NCBI RefSeq assembly: GCF_003144095.1
Contig: NZ_NSKH01000023.1
Location: 779,611 to 843,610 of the forward strand
DNA: 64,000 bases
Direction of reading: 5' to 3'
Source of the DNA: Streptomyces sp. ICBB 8177
Lineage (GTDB): Bacteria; Actinomycetota; Actinomycetes; Streptomycetales; Streptomycetaceae
A program made the translations under genes and the position numbers. The notes under the pieces were generated by a model. That model did not search any database and was not told the origin of the DNA. It was given only the letters and a program-made list of their open reading frames with translations. Each line of letters starts with the position of its first letter. The stretch's first letter is position 1. Of the stretch, positions 25,189 to 32,596 are shown piece by piece.

Positions 25189-27136
25189 GACGCTCGAACG
25201 CGGCACGCCGGCGGCGGGAGGCGCGGGACTGCGCCGCCTGCTGCTGGACAACGGTGCCCTCGCCGCCCTGGTCGTCCTGGTGGTGGCGCTGTCGGTGCTG
25301 TCCGGCAGCTTCCTGACCGCGAGCAACCTGCTGAACGTCGGCGTCCAGGCCGCGGTCGACGCGATCCTGGCCTTCGGCGTCACCTTCGTCATCGTCTCCG
25401 CGGGCATCGACCTGTCGGTCGGCTCGGTGGCCGCGCTGTCCGCCACCGTGCTCGCCTGGCTGGCGACCCACGCGGGCGTGCCGGTGTGGCTGGCGGTGGT
25501 GGTGTCCATAGCCACCGGCATCGTCAGCGGCCTGGTCAGCGGCACGCTCATCTCCTACGGCAAACTGCCGCCGTTCATCGCCACGTTGGCGATGCTCTCG
25601 GTCGGCCGCGGTCTGGCCATGGTGATCTCCCAGGGCAGCCCGATCGCCTTCCCCGGCTCGGTCTCCGCGCTCGGTGACACCATCGGCGGCTGGCTGCCGG
25701 TCCCGGTCCTCGTCATGGTGGCGATGGGGGTGGTCACCGCGATCGTCCTCGGCCGCACCTACGCGGGCCGCGCGATGTACGCGATCGGCGGCAACGAGGA
25801 GGCGGCACGCCTGTCCGGGATCCGGGTCAGGCGGCAGAAGCTGGTGATCTACGCGCTCTCCGGCCTGTTCGCCGCGATCGCGGGCATCGTGCTGGCCTCC
25901 CGCCTGGCCTCGGCGCAGCCCGACGCGGCCGACGGCTACGAACTGGACGCGATCGCGGCAGTGGTCATCGGCGGGGCCAGCCTCTCCGGCGGCAAGGGCA
26001 AGGCGTCCGGCACCTTCATCGGCGCGCTGATCCTCGCCGTCCTGCGCAACGGCCTCAACCTGCTGAACGTCTCCTCCTTCTGGCAGCAGGTCGTCATCGG
26101 TGTGGTGATCGCCCTGGCCGTGCTGCTGGACACGTTGCGCCGCCGAAGCTCCGCCCGCACGGCCACGCCCGGCGCCACCGGCTCACCGGGAGGCGGCAAG
26201 AGCCGGTTGCGCGCCAACGCGATCGGCGCCGTCGCGGTGGTCGCCGCCATCGGCCTGGTCATCGGCGTGAACGCGTACCGTTCCGGCTCCGGCACCAGGA
26301 CGCGGATCGGCCTGACCCTCTCCACCCTGAACGACCCGTTCTTCGTCTCCGTCCGGGCCGGGGCGCAGGCGGAGGCCAGGGCCGAGGGCGTCGACCTCAC
26401 CGTGACCGACGCCGACAACGACGCCTCCTCGCAGGCCGACCAGGTGTCCAACTTCCTGAGCCAGAGCGACCAGGCGATCATCCTCAACCCGGTGGACTCC
26501 AACGCCGCCGCGCCCTCGGCGAAGCTCGCCGCCAAGTCCAAGGTGCCGGTCATCGCGGTGGACCGCGGCGTCACCGGAGCCCCGACCACCAGCCTGGTCG
26601 CGTCCGACAACGTCGCCGGCGGCGAACTGGCCGCGAAGGCGATCGCCGCGCAACTCGGCGGCAGGGGAACGATCGTGGTGCTCCAGGGCACCGCAGGCAC
26701 CTCGGCCGCGCAGGAACGCGAGCAGGGCTTCAAGCAGGGCATCGCCGCGTACCCCGGCATCAGGATCGTCGCGGAACAGCCCGCCGACTTCGACCGCACC
26801 AAGGGACTCGACGTCATGGGCAACCTGCTCCAGGCCCACCCCGGCATCAACGGCGTGTTCGCGGCCAACGACGAGATGGCGCTCGGCGCGATCAAGGCGC
26901 TGGGCGGCAAGGCGGGCAGGAGCGTCAAGGTCGTCGGCTTCGACGGCGAGAAGGACGGCCTGGCCGCGGTCAGGGCGGGCACCGAGGCGGCCGACGTGGC
27001 CCAACGGCCTTCTCAGCTCGGCAGGCTGGCGGTGCGCAACGCCGTGCTCGCGATCAAGGGCAAGAAGGTGCCCGGCGACATCAAGGTGCCGGTCGAGGTC
27101 GTCACGTCGAAGAACGTCGCGGGCTTCAAGTCCTGA
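25178..27136 (+). CDS. Fused ribose ABC permease and substrate-binding protein (RbsC-RbsB)
   Basis: A 652-residue two-part protein. Residues about 15-320 are an RbsC-type permease with 8-10 helices and motifs such as FVIVSAGIDLSVGSVAALSA and IGGNEEAARLSGI. After a short linker, a single transmembrane helix (about 346-363, AIGAVAVVAAIGLVIG) leads to an extracellular RbsB-type binding domain (about 370-652: LSTLNDPFFVSVRAGAQAEA, VDRGVTGAPTTSLVASDN, FAANDEMALGAI). The binding protein is thus tethered instead of being a separate lipoprotein. Fused forms occur in other streptomycetes. GTG 25178 overlaps rbsA by 11 bp. Confidence 0.92.
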   Translation: MATETLERGTPAAGGAGLRRLLLDNGALAALVVLVVALSVLSGSFLTASNLLNVGVQAAVDAILAFGVTFVIVSAGIDLSVGSVAALSATVLAWLATHAGVPVWLAVVVSIATGIVSGLVSGTLISYGKLPPFIATLAMLSVGRGLAMVISQGSPIAFPGSVSALGDTIGGWLPVPVLVMVAMGVVTAIVLGRTYAGRAMYAIGGNEEAARLSGIRVRRQKLVIYALSGLFAAIAGIVLASRLASAQPDAADGYELDAIAAVVIGGASLSGGKGKASGTFIGALILAVLRNGLNLLNVSSFWQQVVIGVVIALAVLLDTLRRRSSARTATPGATGSPGGGKSRLRANAIGAVAVVAAIGLVIGVNAYRSGSGTRTRIGLTLSTLNDPFFVSVRAGAQAEARAEGVDLTVTDADNDASSQADQVSNFLSQSDQAIILNPVDSNAAAPSAKLAAKSKVPVIAVDRGVTGAPTTSLVASDNVAGGELAAKAIAAQLGGRGTIVVLQGTAGTSAAQEREQGFKQGIAAYPGIRIVAEQPADFDRTKGLDVMGNLLQAHPGINGVFAANDEMALGAIKALGGKAGRSVKVVGFDGEKDGLAAVRAGTEAADVAQRPSQLGRLAVRNAVLAIKGKKVPGDIKVPVEVVTSKNVAGFKS

Positions 27137-27158
27137 CCCCCGGGCGCTCGCGCTGAAT

Positions 27159-27190
27159 CCGGCCACCGGGCGAGCGAGCCCGGTGGCCGG
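27159..27190. terminator. Strong intra-operon hairpin between rbsCB and rbsK
   Basis: Perfect 13-bp arms CCGGCCACCGGGC (27159-27171) and GCCCGGTGGCCGG (27178-27190) with a 6-nt loop, ending 24 nt before the rbsK start. It could terminate part of the transcription or protect the upstream mRNA end, lowering kinase relative to transporter. Confidence 0.75.
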
Positions 27191-27213
27191 CTCCCATGAA
27201 AGGACGTACAAGG

Positions 27214-28137
27214 ATGCACGCCTACGACCTGGTGGTCGTCGGATCGGCCAACGCCGACCTCGTGGTCCGCGTCGACCGGCGGCCGGGCGCGGGGGAGACG
27301 GTGCTCGGCTCCGATCTGGTCACCCACGCCGGTGGCAAGGGCGCCAACCAGGCCGTGGCCGCCGCGCGGCTGGGGGCGACCACGGGACTGCTCGCCCGGG
27401 TCGGCGAGGACGCCCACGGGCGGTTGCTCGCCGACTCGCTGGGCGAAGCCGGGGTCGACACCCGCGGACTCCTGGTCGGCGGGGCCCCCACCGGCGTCGC
27501 CCTCATCACCGTGGACCCTTCCGGCAACAACAGCATCGTGGTCTCGCCGGGAGCCAACGCGCGGCTCACTCCCGAGGACGTCGACCGGGCCGGGCCGCTG
27601 CTCGCCGCCGCCCGGGTGGTCTCGCTCCAACTGGAGATCCCGCTCGTCACCGTCGCCGCCGCGGTGGCCACCGCGGCCCGGGGCGGCACTCGCGTGGTGC
27701 TCAACGCGTCGCCGCCCGTGCCGCTGCCCGCCGAGGTGCTGGCGGTCTGCGACCCGCTCGTGGTCAACGAACACGAGGCCGCCTTTCTGCTGCGCGTGGC
27801 GGGGGACCCGGCGGGCGAGGAATCGCCGGCGTCGCCGGAGCGGTGGGCCGAGGCCCTGCTGGCCGCCGGGCCCCGGTCGGTCGTGGTGACCCTGGGCGCG
27901 GACGGCGCCGTGCTCGCGGACGAGACCGGTGTGGCACGCGTGGCCGGCCTGCGGGTCGAGGCGGTGGACACCACGGGCGCGGGCGACGCCTTCACCGCCG
28001 CGCTGGCCTGGCGGCTCGGCCTCGGCGAGAACCTGACCGAGGCGGCCCGCTTCGCCGTGCGCGTCGGCGCGGCCGCGGTCACCCGGCCGGGCGCGCAGGA
28101 GTCCTATCCCACCTTCGACGAGGTCGCCGCCCGGTGA
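27214..28137 (+). CDS. rbsK: Ribokinase
   Basis: A 307-residue PfkB-family sugar kinase that phosphorylates imported ribose to ribose 5-phosphate. The N-terminal GSANADLVVRVDRRPGAGET and THAGGKGANQAVAAARLGA match ribokinase substrate-binding motifs; VDTTGAGDAFTAALAWRLG holds the catalytic Asp and anion hole. ATG 27214 was chosen over 27196 because AAAGGA lies 9 nt upstream and the conserved start fits. It overlaps rbsD by 4 bp (GTGA). Confidence 0.95.
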   Translation: MHAYDLVVVGSANADLVVRVDRRPGAGETVLGSDLVTHAGGKGANQAVAAARLGATTGLLARVGEDAHGRLLADSLGEAGVDTRGLLVGGAPTGVALITVDPSGNNSIVVSPGANARLTPEDVDRAGPLLAAARVVSLQLEIPLVTVAAAVATAARGGTRVVLNASPPVPLPAEVLAVCDPLVVNEHEAAFLLRVAGDPAGEESPASPERWAEALLAAGPRSVVVTLGADGAVLADETGVARVAGLRVEAVDTTGAGDAFTAALAWRLGLGENLTEAARFAVRVGAAAVTRPGAQESYPTFDEVAAR

Positions 28138-28526
28138 GGAAGTCCGGGATCATCAACCGCCGCCTCGCCGGGGCGCTGGCCGGACTCGGCCACACCGACG
28201 GCGTCGTGGTCTGCGACGCGGGCCTGCCGATCCCGGCGGGGCCGGAAGTGGTGGACCTCGCCTTCCGCTTCGGCACGCCCTCCTTCGCGGAGGTGCTCGC
28301 GGGAGTGCTGGACGAGCTGGTGGTGGAAGCGGCCACCGCGGCGCGGGAGGTCGAGGCGGCCAACCCGCGGGCGGCGCGCGTGCTGGCCGAGGCCTTCCCG
28401 CGGACGCTCCAACTGGTCCCGCACGAGACCCTCAAGGCACGGACCGCGCGGGCCCGACTCGTCGTCCGCACGGGCGAGGCCCACCCCTACGCCAACGTGC
28501 TGCTGCGATGCGGGGTGCCGTTCTGA
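28134..28526 (+). CDS. rbsD: D-ribose pyranase
   Basis: A protein of 130 residues that interconverts ribopyranose and ribofuranose, supplying ribokinase. KSGIINRRLAGALAGLGHTDGVVVCDAGLPIP carries the conserved catalytic His (H20-type, in GLGHTD) and Asp; the C-terminal RTGEAHPYANVLLRCGVPF is the ring-contacting family signature. GTG 28134 overlaps the ribokinase stop. It is the last gene of the operon and is followed by a hairpin. Confidence 0.95.
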   Translation: MRKSGIINRRLAGALAGLGHTDGVVVCDAGLPIPAGPEVVDLAFRFGTPSFAEVLAGVLDELVVEAATAAREVEAANPRAARVLAEAFPRTLQLVPHETLKARTARARLVVRTGEAHPYANVLLRCGVPF

Positions 28527-28547
28527 GGGAGAGCGCACGACGCCCGG

Positions 28548-28564
28548 GGGACCGCTGGTCCCCT
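28548..28564. terminator. Hairpin between rbsD and the convergent TetR gene
   Basis: GGGGACC-GCT-GGTCCCC forms a 7-bp stem with a 3-nt loop 22 bp after rbsD, touching the TetR stop codon, so it could serve both strands. Confidence 0.55.
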
Positions 28565-29214
28565 CAGCCGCCCTCCGGGGCCCGCGCCAGTGTCGCGAAC
28601 CGTACGGCCAGGCCGTCCAGCAGGGCCGTCAGGCCCACCTCGAACGCGCCCTCGTCCACGCGCTGCTGGTGCTCGGGCAGCAGGTGCGCCTGGCCCAGGT
28701 GCGGGTACGCCGCCGGGTCGTAGGCCGCCGGGTCGCCGACGAAACCGCGGGCGAAGGAGCCCAGGGCCGAACCGGCCACGAAATACCGCATCATGGCGCC
28801 GATCAGGGTCGCCTCGGCCACCGGCCAGCCCGCCTCGACCATCGCGCCGAAGACCGCGTCGGCCATGCGCAGGCCGGCCGGACGGCGGCCGGGGCCCTGG
28901 GCGAGGAACGGGACGATGTTGGGGTGCGCGGTGAGGGCGGCCCGGTAGGAGCGGGCCCACGCGGTCAGCGCGGCCCGCCAGTCCGCGCACCCCTCGAACA
29001 TCGACAGGGCGACTTCGCCGACCACGGTGTCGGCGACCGCGTCGAGGATCTCGTCCTTGGTGCGGAAGTGGTTGTACAGGGACGGCCCGCTGACCCCCAG
29101 CTCCGCCGCCAGCCTGCGCGTCGAGACCGCCCCCAGGCCCTCGGTGTCGACCAGGGCGAGCGCCGCGGCGACGATGCCGGCTCGGCTGAGCAGGGGCTTG
29201 CGGGGACGGGCCAT
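28564..29214 (-). CDS. TetR-family regulator
   Basis: A 216-residue protein with a TetR helix-turn-helix (about 10-60: LSRAGIVAAALALVDTEGLG, LAAELGVSGPSLYNHFRTKDEIL) and a TetR_C-type ligand domain. It is divergent from an acyl-CoA dehydrogenase gene, whose promoter it probably controls; an imperfect inverted repeat AACTAGCA/TGGTAATT (29242-29260) sits between them. ATG 29214 was chosen because TACTAT lies 7 nt upstream on the minus strand; the in-frame ATG 29223 overlaps that hexamer. Confidence 0.85.
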   Translation of the reverse strand: MARPRKPLLSRAGIVAAALALVDTEGLGAVSTRRLAAELGVSGPSLYNHFRTKDEILDAVADTVVGEVALSMFEGCADWRAALTAWARSYRAALTAHPNIVPFLAQGPGRRPAGLRMADAVFGAMVEAGWPVAEATLIGAMMRYFVAGSALGSFARGFVGDPAAYDPAAYPHLGQAHLLPEHQQRVDEGAFEVGLTALLDGLAVRFATLARAPEGG

Positions 29215-29221
29215 GCGGCAC

Positions 29222-29260
29222 ATAGTAGGGGCTGCCCGCAGAAAACTAGCACTGGTAATT
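29222..29260. promoter_or_regulatory. Divergent control region: TetR leaderless -10 and imperfect operator
   Basis: Minus-strand TACTAT (29227-29222) is 7 nt before ATG 29214. The A+T-rich segment 29242-29260 pairs AACTAGCA with TGGTAATT at six of eight positions, a TetR-like operator, and would also lie at the promoter of the plus-strand dehydrogenase. Confidence 0.5.
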
Positions 29261-29293
29261 TATGCCGGTGAGTCATGGAACGGAGTGCCGGCC

Positions 29294-30445
29294 GTGGACC
29301 TTGGGCTCAGCGAGGAGCAGACCGCCGTACGGCGGCTCGCCCGGGACTTCGTCGAACGTGAGATCGCGCCGCACGTCGTCGCCTGGGACCGCGCGGAGAG
29401 CGTGGACCGCGGCATCGTCGGCAAGCTCGGCGCGGTCGGCTTCCTGGGCCTGACGATCCCCGAGGAGTACGGCGGGTCCGGCGGCGACCACCTGTCGTAC
29501 TGCCTGGTCACCGAGGAACTCGGGCGCGGCGACTCCTCGGTGCGCGGCATCGTGTCGGTCTCCCTCGGCCTGGTCGCCAAGTCGATCGCGGCCTGGGGGA
29601 GCGAGGAACACAAGCGGGGATGGCTGCCGAGGCTGTGCTCCGGTGAGGCGGTCGGCTGCTTCGGGCTGACCGAGCCCGGCACCGGCTCCGACGCGGCCAA
29701 CCTCACCACGAGGGCCGTCCGCGACGGCGACGAGTACGTCATCGACGGCACCAAGATGTTCATCACCAACGGCACCTGGGCCGACGTCGTCCTGCTCTTC
29801 GCCCGCACCGGCGCCGCACCGGGCCACAAGGGCGTCAGCGCCTTCCTGGTCCCCACCGACACTCCCGGTCTCGAACGCCGGGTGATCCACGGCAAGTTGG
29901 GGCTGCGCGGGCAGGCCACCGCGGAACTCGTCCTGGACGGCGTGCGGGTGCCGGCCTCCGCGATGATCGCCCCCGAGGGCAAGGGGTTCTCGGTGGCCAT
30001 GTCGGCCCTGGCCAAGGGGCGGATGTCGGTGGCCGCGGGCTGCGTCGGCATCGCCCAGGCGTGCCTGGACGCGGCGGTGGCGTACGCGGGGGAGCGCGAG
30101 CAGTTCGGCGCCCCGATCGCGAGCCGCCAGCTCGTGCAGGAGCTGCTGTCCGACATCGCGGTGGACGTGGACGCCGCGCGCCTGCTGACCTGGCGGGTGG
30201 CCGACCACATCGAGCGCGGGCTGCCGTTCGCCACCGAGTCCTCGGTCGCCAAGCTCTACGCGAGCGAGGCCGCGGTGCGCTGCGCCAACAACGCGCTCCA
30301 GGTCTTCGGCGGCTACGGCTACATCGACGAGTACCCGGTGGGCAAACTGCTGCGCGACGCGCGGGTGATGACGCTCTACGAGGGCACCAGCCAGATCCAC
30401 AAGCTGCTGATAGGCCGCGCCCTGACGGGTGTGTCGGCGTTCTGA
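29294..30445 (+). CDS. Acyl-CoA dehydrogenase
   Basis: A 383-residue flavoenzyme that introduces the 2,3 double bond in an acyl-CoA. LGLSEEQTAVRRLARDFV, ACFGLTEPGTGSD-type FAD loop (CFGLTEPGTGSDAANL) and the C-terminal GGYGYIDEYPVGKLLRD are canonical; the catalytic base is E363 in LYEGTSQIHK, the short/medium-chain position. GTG 29294 has CGGAG about 8 nt upstream. It is divergent from one TetR gene and followed 70 bp later by another, so its regulation may involve either. Confidence 0.94.
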   Translation: MDLGLSEEQTAVRRLARDFVEREIAPHVVAWDRAESVDRGIVGKLGAVGFLGLTIPEEYGGSGGDHLSYCLVTEELGRGDSSVRGIVSVSLGLVAKSIAAWGSEEHKRGWLPRLCSGEAVGCFGLTEPGTGSDAANLTTRAVRDGDEYVIDGTKMFITNGTWADVVLLFARTGAAPGHKGVSAFLVPTDTPGLERRVIHGKLGLRGQATAELVLDGVRVPASAMIAPEGKGFSVAMSALAKGRMSVAAGCVGIAQACLDAAVAYAGEREQFGAPIASRQLVQELLSDIAVDVDAARLLTWRVADHIERGLPFATESSVAKLYASEAAVRCANNALQVFGGYGYIDEYPVGKLLRDARVMTLYEGTSQIHKLLIGRALTGVSAF

Positions 30446-30477
30446 ACCGCGCGGCCGGAGCCCTGCGGCCACGCCCG

Positions 30478-30493
30478 CTAAGCGCTTGCTCAG
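30478..30493. promoter_or_regulatory. 16-bp TetR-type operator, copy 1
   Basis: CTAAGCGCTTGCTCAG, centred on the AAGCGCTT palindrome, lies 9 bp upstream of the -10 of the TetR gene. The same 16 bases recur before maoC (31662-31677). Confidence 0.8.
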
Positions 30494-30502
30494 GCGGCCA
30501 TG

Positions 30503-30518
30503 TAGGGTGTCCGCCATG
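30503..30518 (+). promoter_or_regulatory. -10 element of a probable leaderless promoter (second TetR gene)
   Basis: TAGGGT (30503-30508) lies 7 nt before ATG 30516; the operator copy covers the -35 region. Confidence 0.65.
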
Positions 30519-31130
30519 GACGAGGAGGAGCGCGCGACCGAGGGGTGGGCCGACGTCACACCCGACGCGGCCAGGCGGCTGGTGATCGCCGCCGTGGAGG
30601 CGTTCGCCGAGCGGGGCTACCACGCCACCACCACCCGTGACATCGCGGGCCGCGCCGGGATGAGCCCCGCCGCGCTCTACATCCACTACAAGACCAAGGA
30701 AGAGCTGCTCTACCAGATCAGCAGGGTCGGCCACCTGCGCTCGCTGAGCCTGGTGCGGGCGGCCCGCGACACCGACGGCACCCCCGCCGAGCGGCTGGAC
30801 GACGCGGTGCGCCGCTTCGTGCGCTGGCACGCCGAGCACCACACCACCGGCCGCGTCGTCCAGTACGAACTGGGCGCGCTCGCCCCCGAGCACTACACCG
30901 AGATCGTCGCGCTGCGCCGGGGCACCGAGGACGTGATCCGCTCGATCATCCGGGACGGCGTGGACAGCGGCGCCTTCGACGTGCCGGACGTGTCCGGGAC
31001 CACGCTCGCCGTGCTGTCGCTGTGCATCGACGTGGCCCGCTGGTTCAACCCGGCCGGCCGCCGCACCCCGGACGAGGTCGGCACGCTCTACGCGGACCTC
31101 GTCCGACGGATGGTCGGCGCCGCCCGCTGA
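30516..31130 (+). CDS. TetR-family regulator of acyl-CoA metabolism
   Basis: A 204-residue protein: helix-turn-helix at about 17-65 (AAVEAFAERGYHATTTRDIAG, GMSPAALYIHYKTKEELLY) and a helical ligand domain of the kind found in regulators of acyl-CoA dehydrogenase genes. It is predicted to bind CTAAGCGCTTGCTCAG, found at its own promoter and at the maoC promoter, giving autoregulation plus control of the hydratase. The start is fixed by the leaderless -10. The ligand is probably an acyl-CoA, by analogy with family members. Confidence 0.88.
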   Translation: MDEEERATEGWADVTPDAARRLVIAAVEAFAERGYHATTTRDIAGRAGMSPAALYIHYKTKEELLYQISRVGHLRSLSLVRAARDTDGTPAERLDDAVRRFVRWHAEHHTTGRVVQYELGALAPEHYTEIVALRRGTEDVIRSIIRDGVDSGAFDVPDVSGTTLAVLSLCIDVARWFNPAGRRTPDEVGTLYADLVRRMVGAAR

Positions 31131-31148
31131 CGGGGCGCGTCGCGCCGG

Positions 31149-31610
31149 TCACACGTACAGCCGTACCACCGTGTCGGCCACGCACACCGGCTTGTCGCCG
31201 CCCTCGCGCTCCACGGTGATCCGGGCGACCAGCTGGACGCCGCCGCTCACCTCGTCGACCTCGGCGATCAGGGCGCTCGCCCGAAGCCGCGAGCCCACCG
31301 GCACCGGAGCGGGGAAACGCACCTTGTTCACGCCGTAGTTGACGCCCATGCGCACCCCCTCGACGGCGAACAGCTGCGGGGTGAAGGACGGGATCAGCGA
31401 CAGCGTGAGGTAGCCGTGCGCGATGGTCGTGCCGAACGGCCCGGCCGCCGCCTTCTCGGGGTCGACGTGGATCCACTGGTGGTCGCCGGTCGCGTCCGCG
31501 AACAGGTCGATCCGCTTCTGGTCGACCTCGAGCCACTCGGTGGGCCCCATCTCCTGGCCCACGGCCGCCCGCAACTCGTCCACCGATGAGAAGATCCTGG
31601 GCTGCGACAT
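31149..31610 (-). CDS. MaoC-family enoyl-CoA hydratase/dehydratase
   Basis: A 153-residue single hot-dog domain enzyme. The hydratase-2 motif is present as FADATGDHQWIHVDPEKA, with the catalytic Asp and His of ATGDxxxxH type; GPFGTTIAHGYLTLSLIP follows as usual. Such proteins hydrate 2-enoyl-CoA to (R)-3-hydroxyacyl-CoA. ATG 31610 has GGAGG 7 nt upstream; an extended ATG 31625 was rejected. Its promoter carries the second copy of the TetR-type operator, linking it with the neighbouring dehydrogenase and regulator. Confidence 0.93.
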   Translation of the reverse strand: MSQPRIFSSVDELRAAVGQEMGPTEWLEVDQKRIDLFADATGDHQWIHVDPEKAAAGPFGTTIAHGYLTLSLIPSFTPQLFAVEGVRMGVNYGVNKVRFPAPVPVGSRLRASALIAEVDEVSGGVQLVARITVEREGGDKPVCVADTVVRLYV

Positions 31611-31645
31611 CCGATGCCTCCACATGCGTCACGGCGAGCGCTGTC

Positions 31646-32386
31646 TCACGCGTGCTGGTTTCTAAGCGCTTGCTCAGCATGGTGGGTGCGTCCGGCGCTG
31701 TCAACGAGCGCCCGTCCGGCGTCTCCCGCCCGCCCTCCACGGCCGCTCGCCCCCGCCCGGCGCTCGCCCGCCCGCTGCCCGGGCACGCCGTCCGGCTCCC
31801 CGCCGCCCGTCAGCGCACGGGCCAGTGCGCGCTGGGACAGGGCGGGCGGCGGCACGAGGATGCCGCAGGTGGCGCAGACCGGGCCGGACGCCGGCTCGTG
31901 GCCGAGGTCGTCGTGCCAGACCACCCGGGGACTGGCGCAGACCGGGCAGCCGTCGCCGGGACCGGAGTCCAGCGCGGTGGTCAGCCGCCTCAGGACGTCG
32001 GCCAGCCGGTCGTCGGGGTGCCGTGCGGGGTCCTCGCACCACGCCACCCCGAAGCCGCCCCAGGTGCGCCGGTGCCAGTCGTCCATCGGCGTCGGCTTGC
32101 GCACGCCGTCGCGCTTCTCGCGCTTGCGGCGGTCGGCGAAACGGGCCTCGTAGACCTGCCAGACCCTTCTGGCCTCCTCCAGCTCCTCGATCGCGGCGAG
32201 CAGCTGGTCGGGGCGGGGATGCCGGTCGTGGGGCGACATGCCGTGCCGTACGCACAAGTGGTGCCAGGTGGCACGGTGGCCGTACGGGGCGAAGTGCTCC
32301 AGGCATCTGCGCAGCGAGGTCCGCCGCTCCGCCGCCACCAGTCTCGGGTCGCGCACCCGTCTGGCGAGGCTCCGGAAACCTGCCAT
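31646..32386 (-). CDS. Zinc-ribbon hypothetical protein
   Basis: A 246-residue protein of unknown function. The N-terminal 110 residues are helical and basic (LRRCLEHFAPYGHRATWHHL), residues 140-190 hold a treble-clef-like zinc ribbon (CPVC then CATC), and the last 55 residues are low-complexity. ATG 32386 has GGGAG 6 nt upstream, preferred to ATG 32401. The reading frame has no stop before 31646, so its last codons overlap the maoC operator; the true C-terminus may be functionally irrelevant. I do not recognise a characterised family. Confidence 0.6.
   Translation of the reverse strand: MAGFRSLARRVRDPRLVAAERRTSLRRCLEHFAPYGHRATWHHLCVRHGMSPHDRHPRPDQLLAAIEELEEARRVWQVYEARFADRRKREKRDGVRKPTPMDDWHRRTWGGFGVAWCEDPARHPDDRLADVLRRLTTALDSGPGDGCPVCASPRVVWHDDLGHEPASGPVCATCGILVPPPALSQRALARALTGGGEPDGVPGQRAGERRAGASGRGGRAGDAGRALVDSAGRTHHAEQALRNQHA
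31659..31677 (-). promoter_or_regulatory. maoC promoter with 16-bp TetR-type operator, copy 2
   Basis: CTAAGCGCTTGCTCAG at 31662-31677 is identical to the site at 30478-30493. On the minus strand its edge forms TAGAAA (31664-31659), a -10-like hexamer for maoC, so a bound repressor would block transcription directly. Confidence 0.75.
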
Positions 32387-32448
32387 CTCTCCCACCTCCA
32401 TCGGTCGCGGTCCGTGGATGGGACGTAGCGGACCGCCGATCGGCTCCC

Positions 32449-32490
32449 GCGAAACGGGAATTGGTGAACGCGTTCCCGGCGAAACGGGAA
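32449..32490. promoter_or_regulatory. 12-bp direct repeat flanking a palindrome upstream of the acylase
   Basis: GCGAAACGGGAA occurs at 32449-32460 and 32479-32490, exactly 30 bp apart, flanking the perfect palindrome GAACGCGTTC (32466-32475). Such spacing, about three helical turns, suits cooperative regulator binding. The acylase start is about 107 bp downstream. Confidence 0.6.
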
Positions 32491-32596
32491 GAACTCCTGC
32501 CCGTGGGGAAACGTGACGTGTGCTCATCTTCACCTCGTGGCATACCGGCGGTAACGTCCGTCGCACTGTCTCGCATCGGCTACGGGAGGAGCAGGT

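Noticed and set aside
29215-29223. ATG 29223 as TetR start
   Set aside because: Overlaps the -10 TACTAT; ATG 29214 gives the usual spacing.
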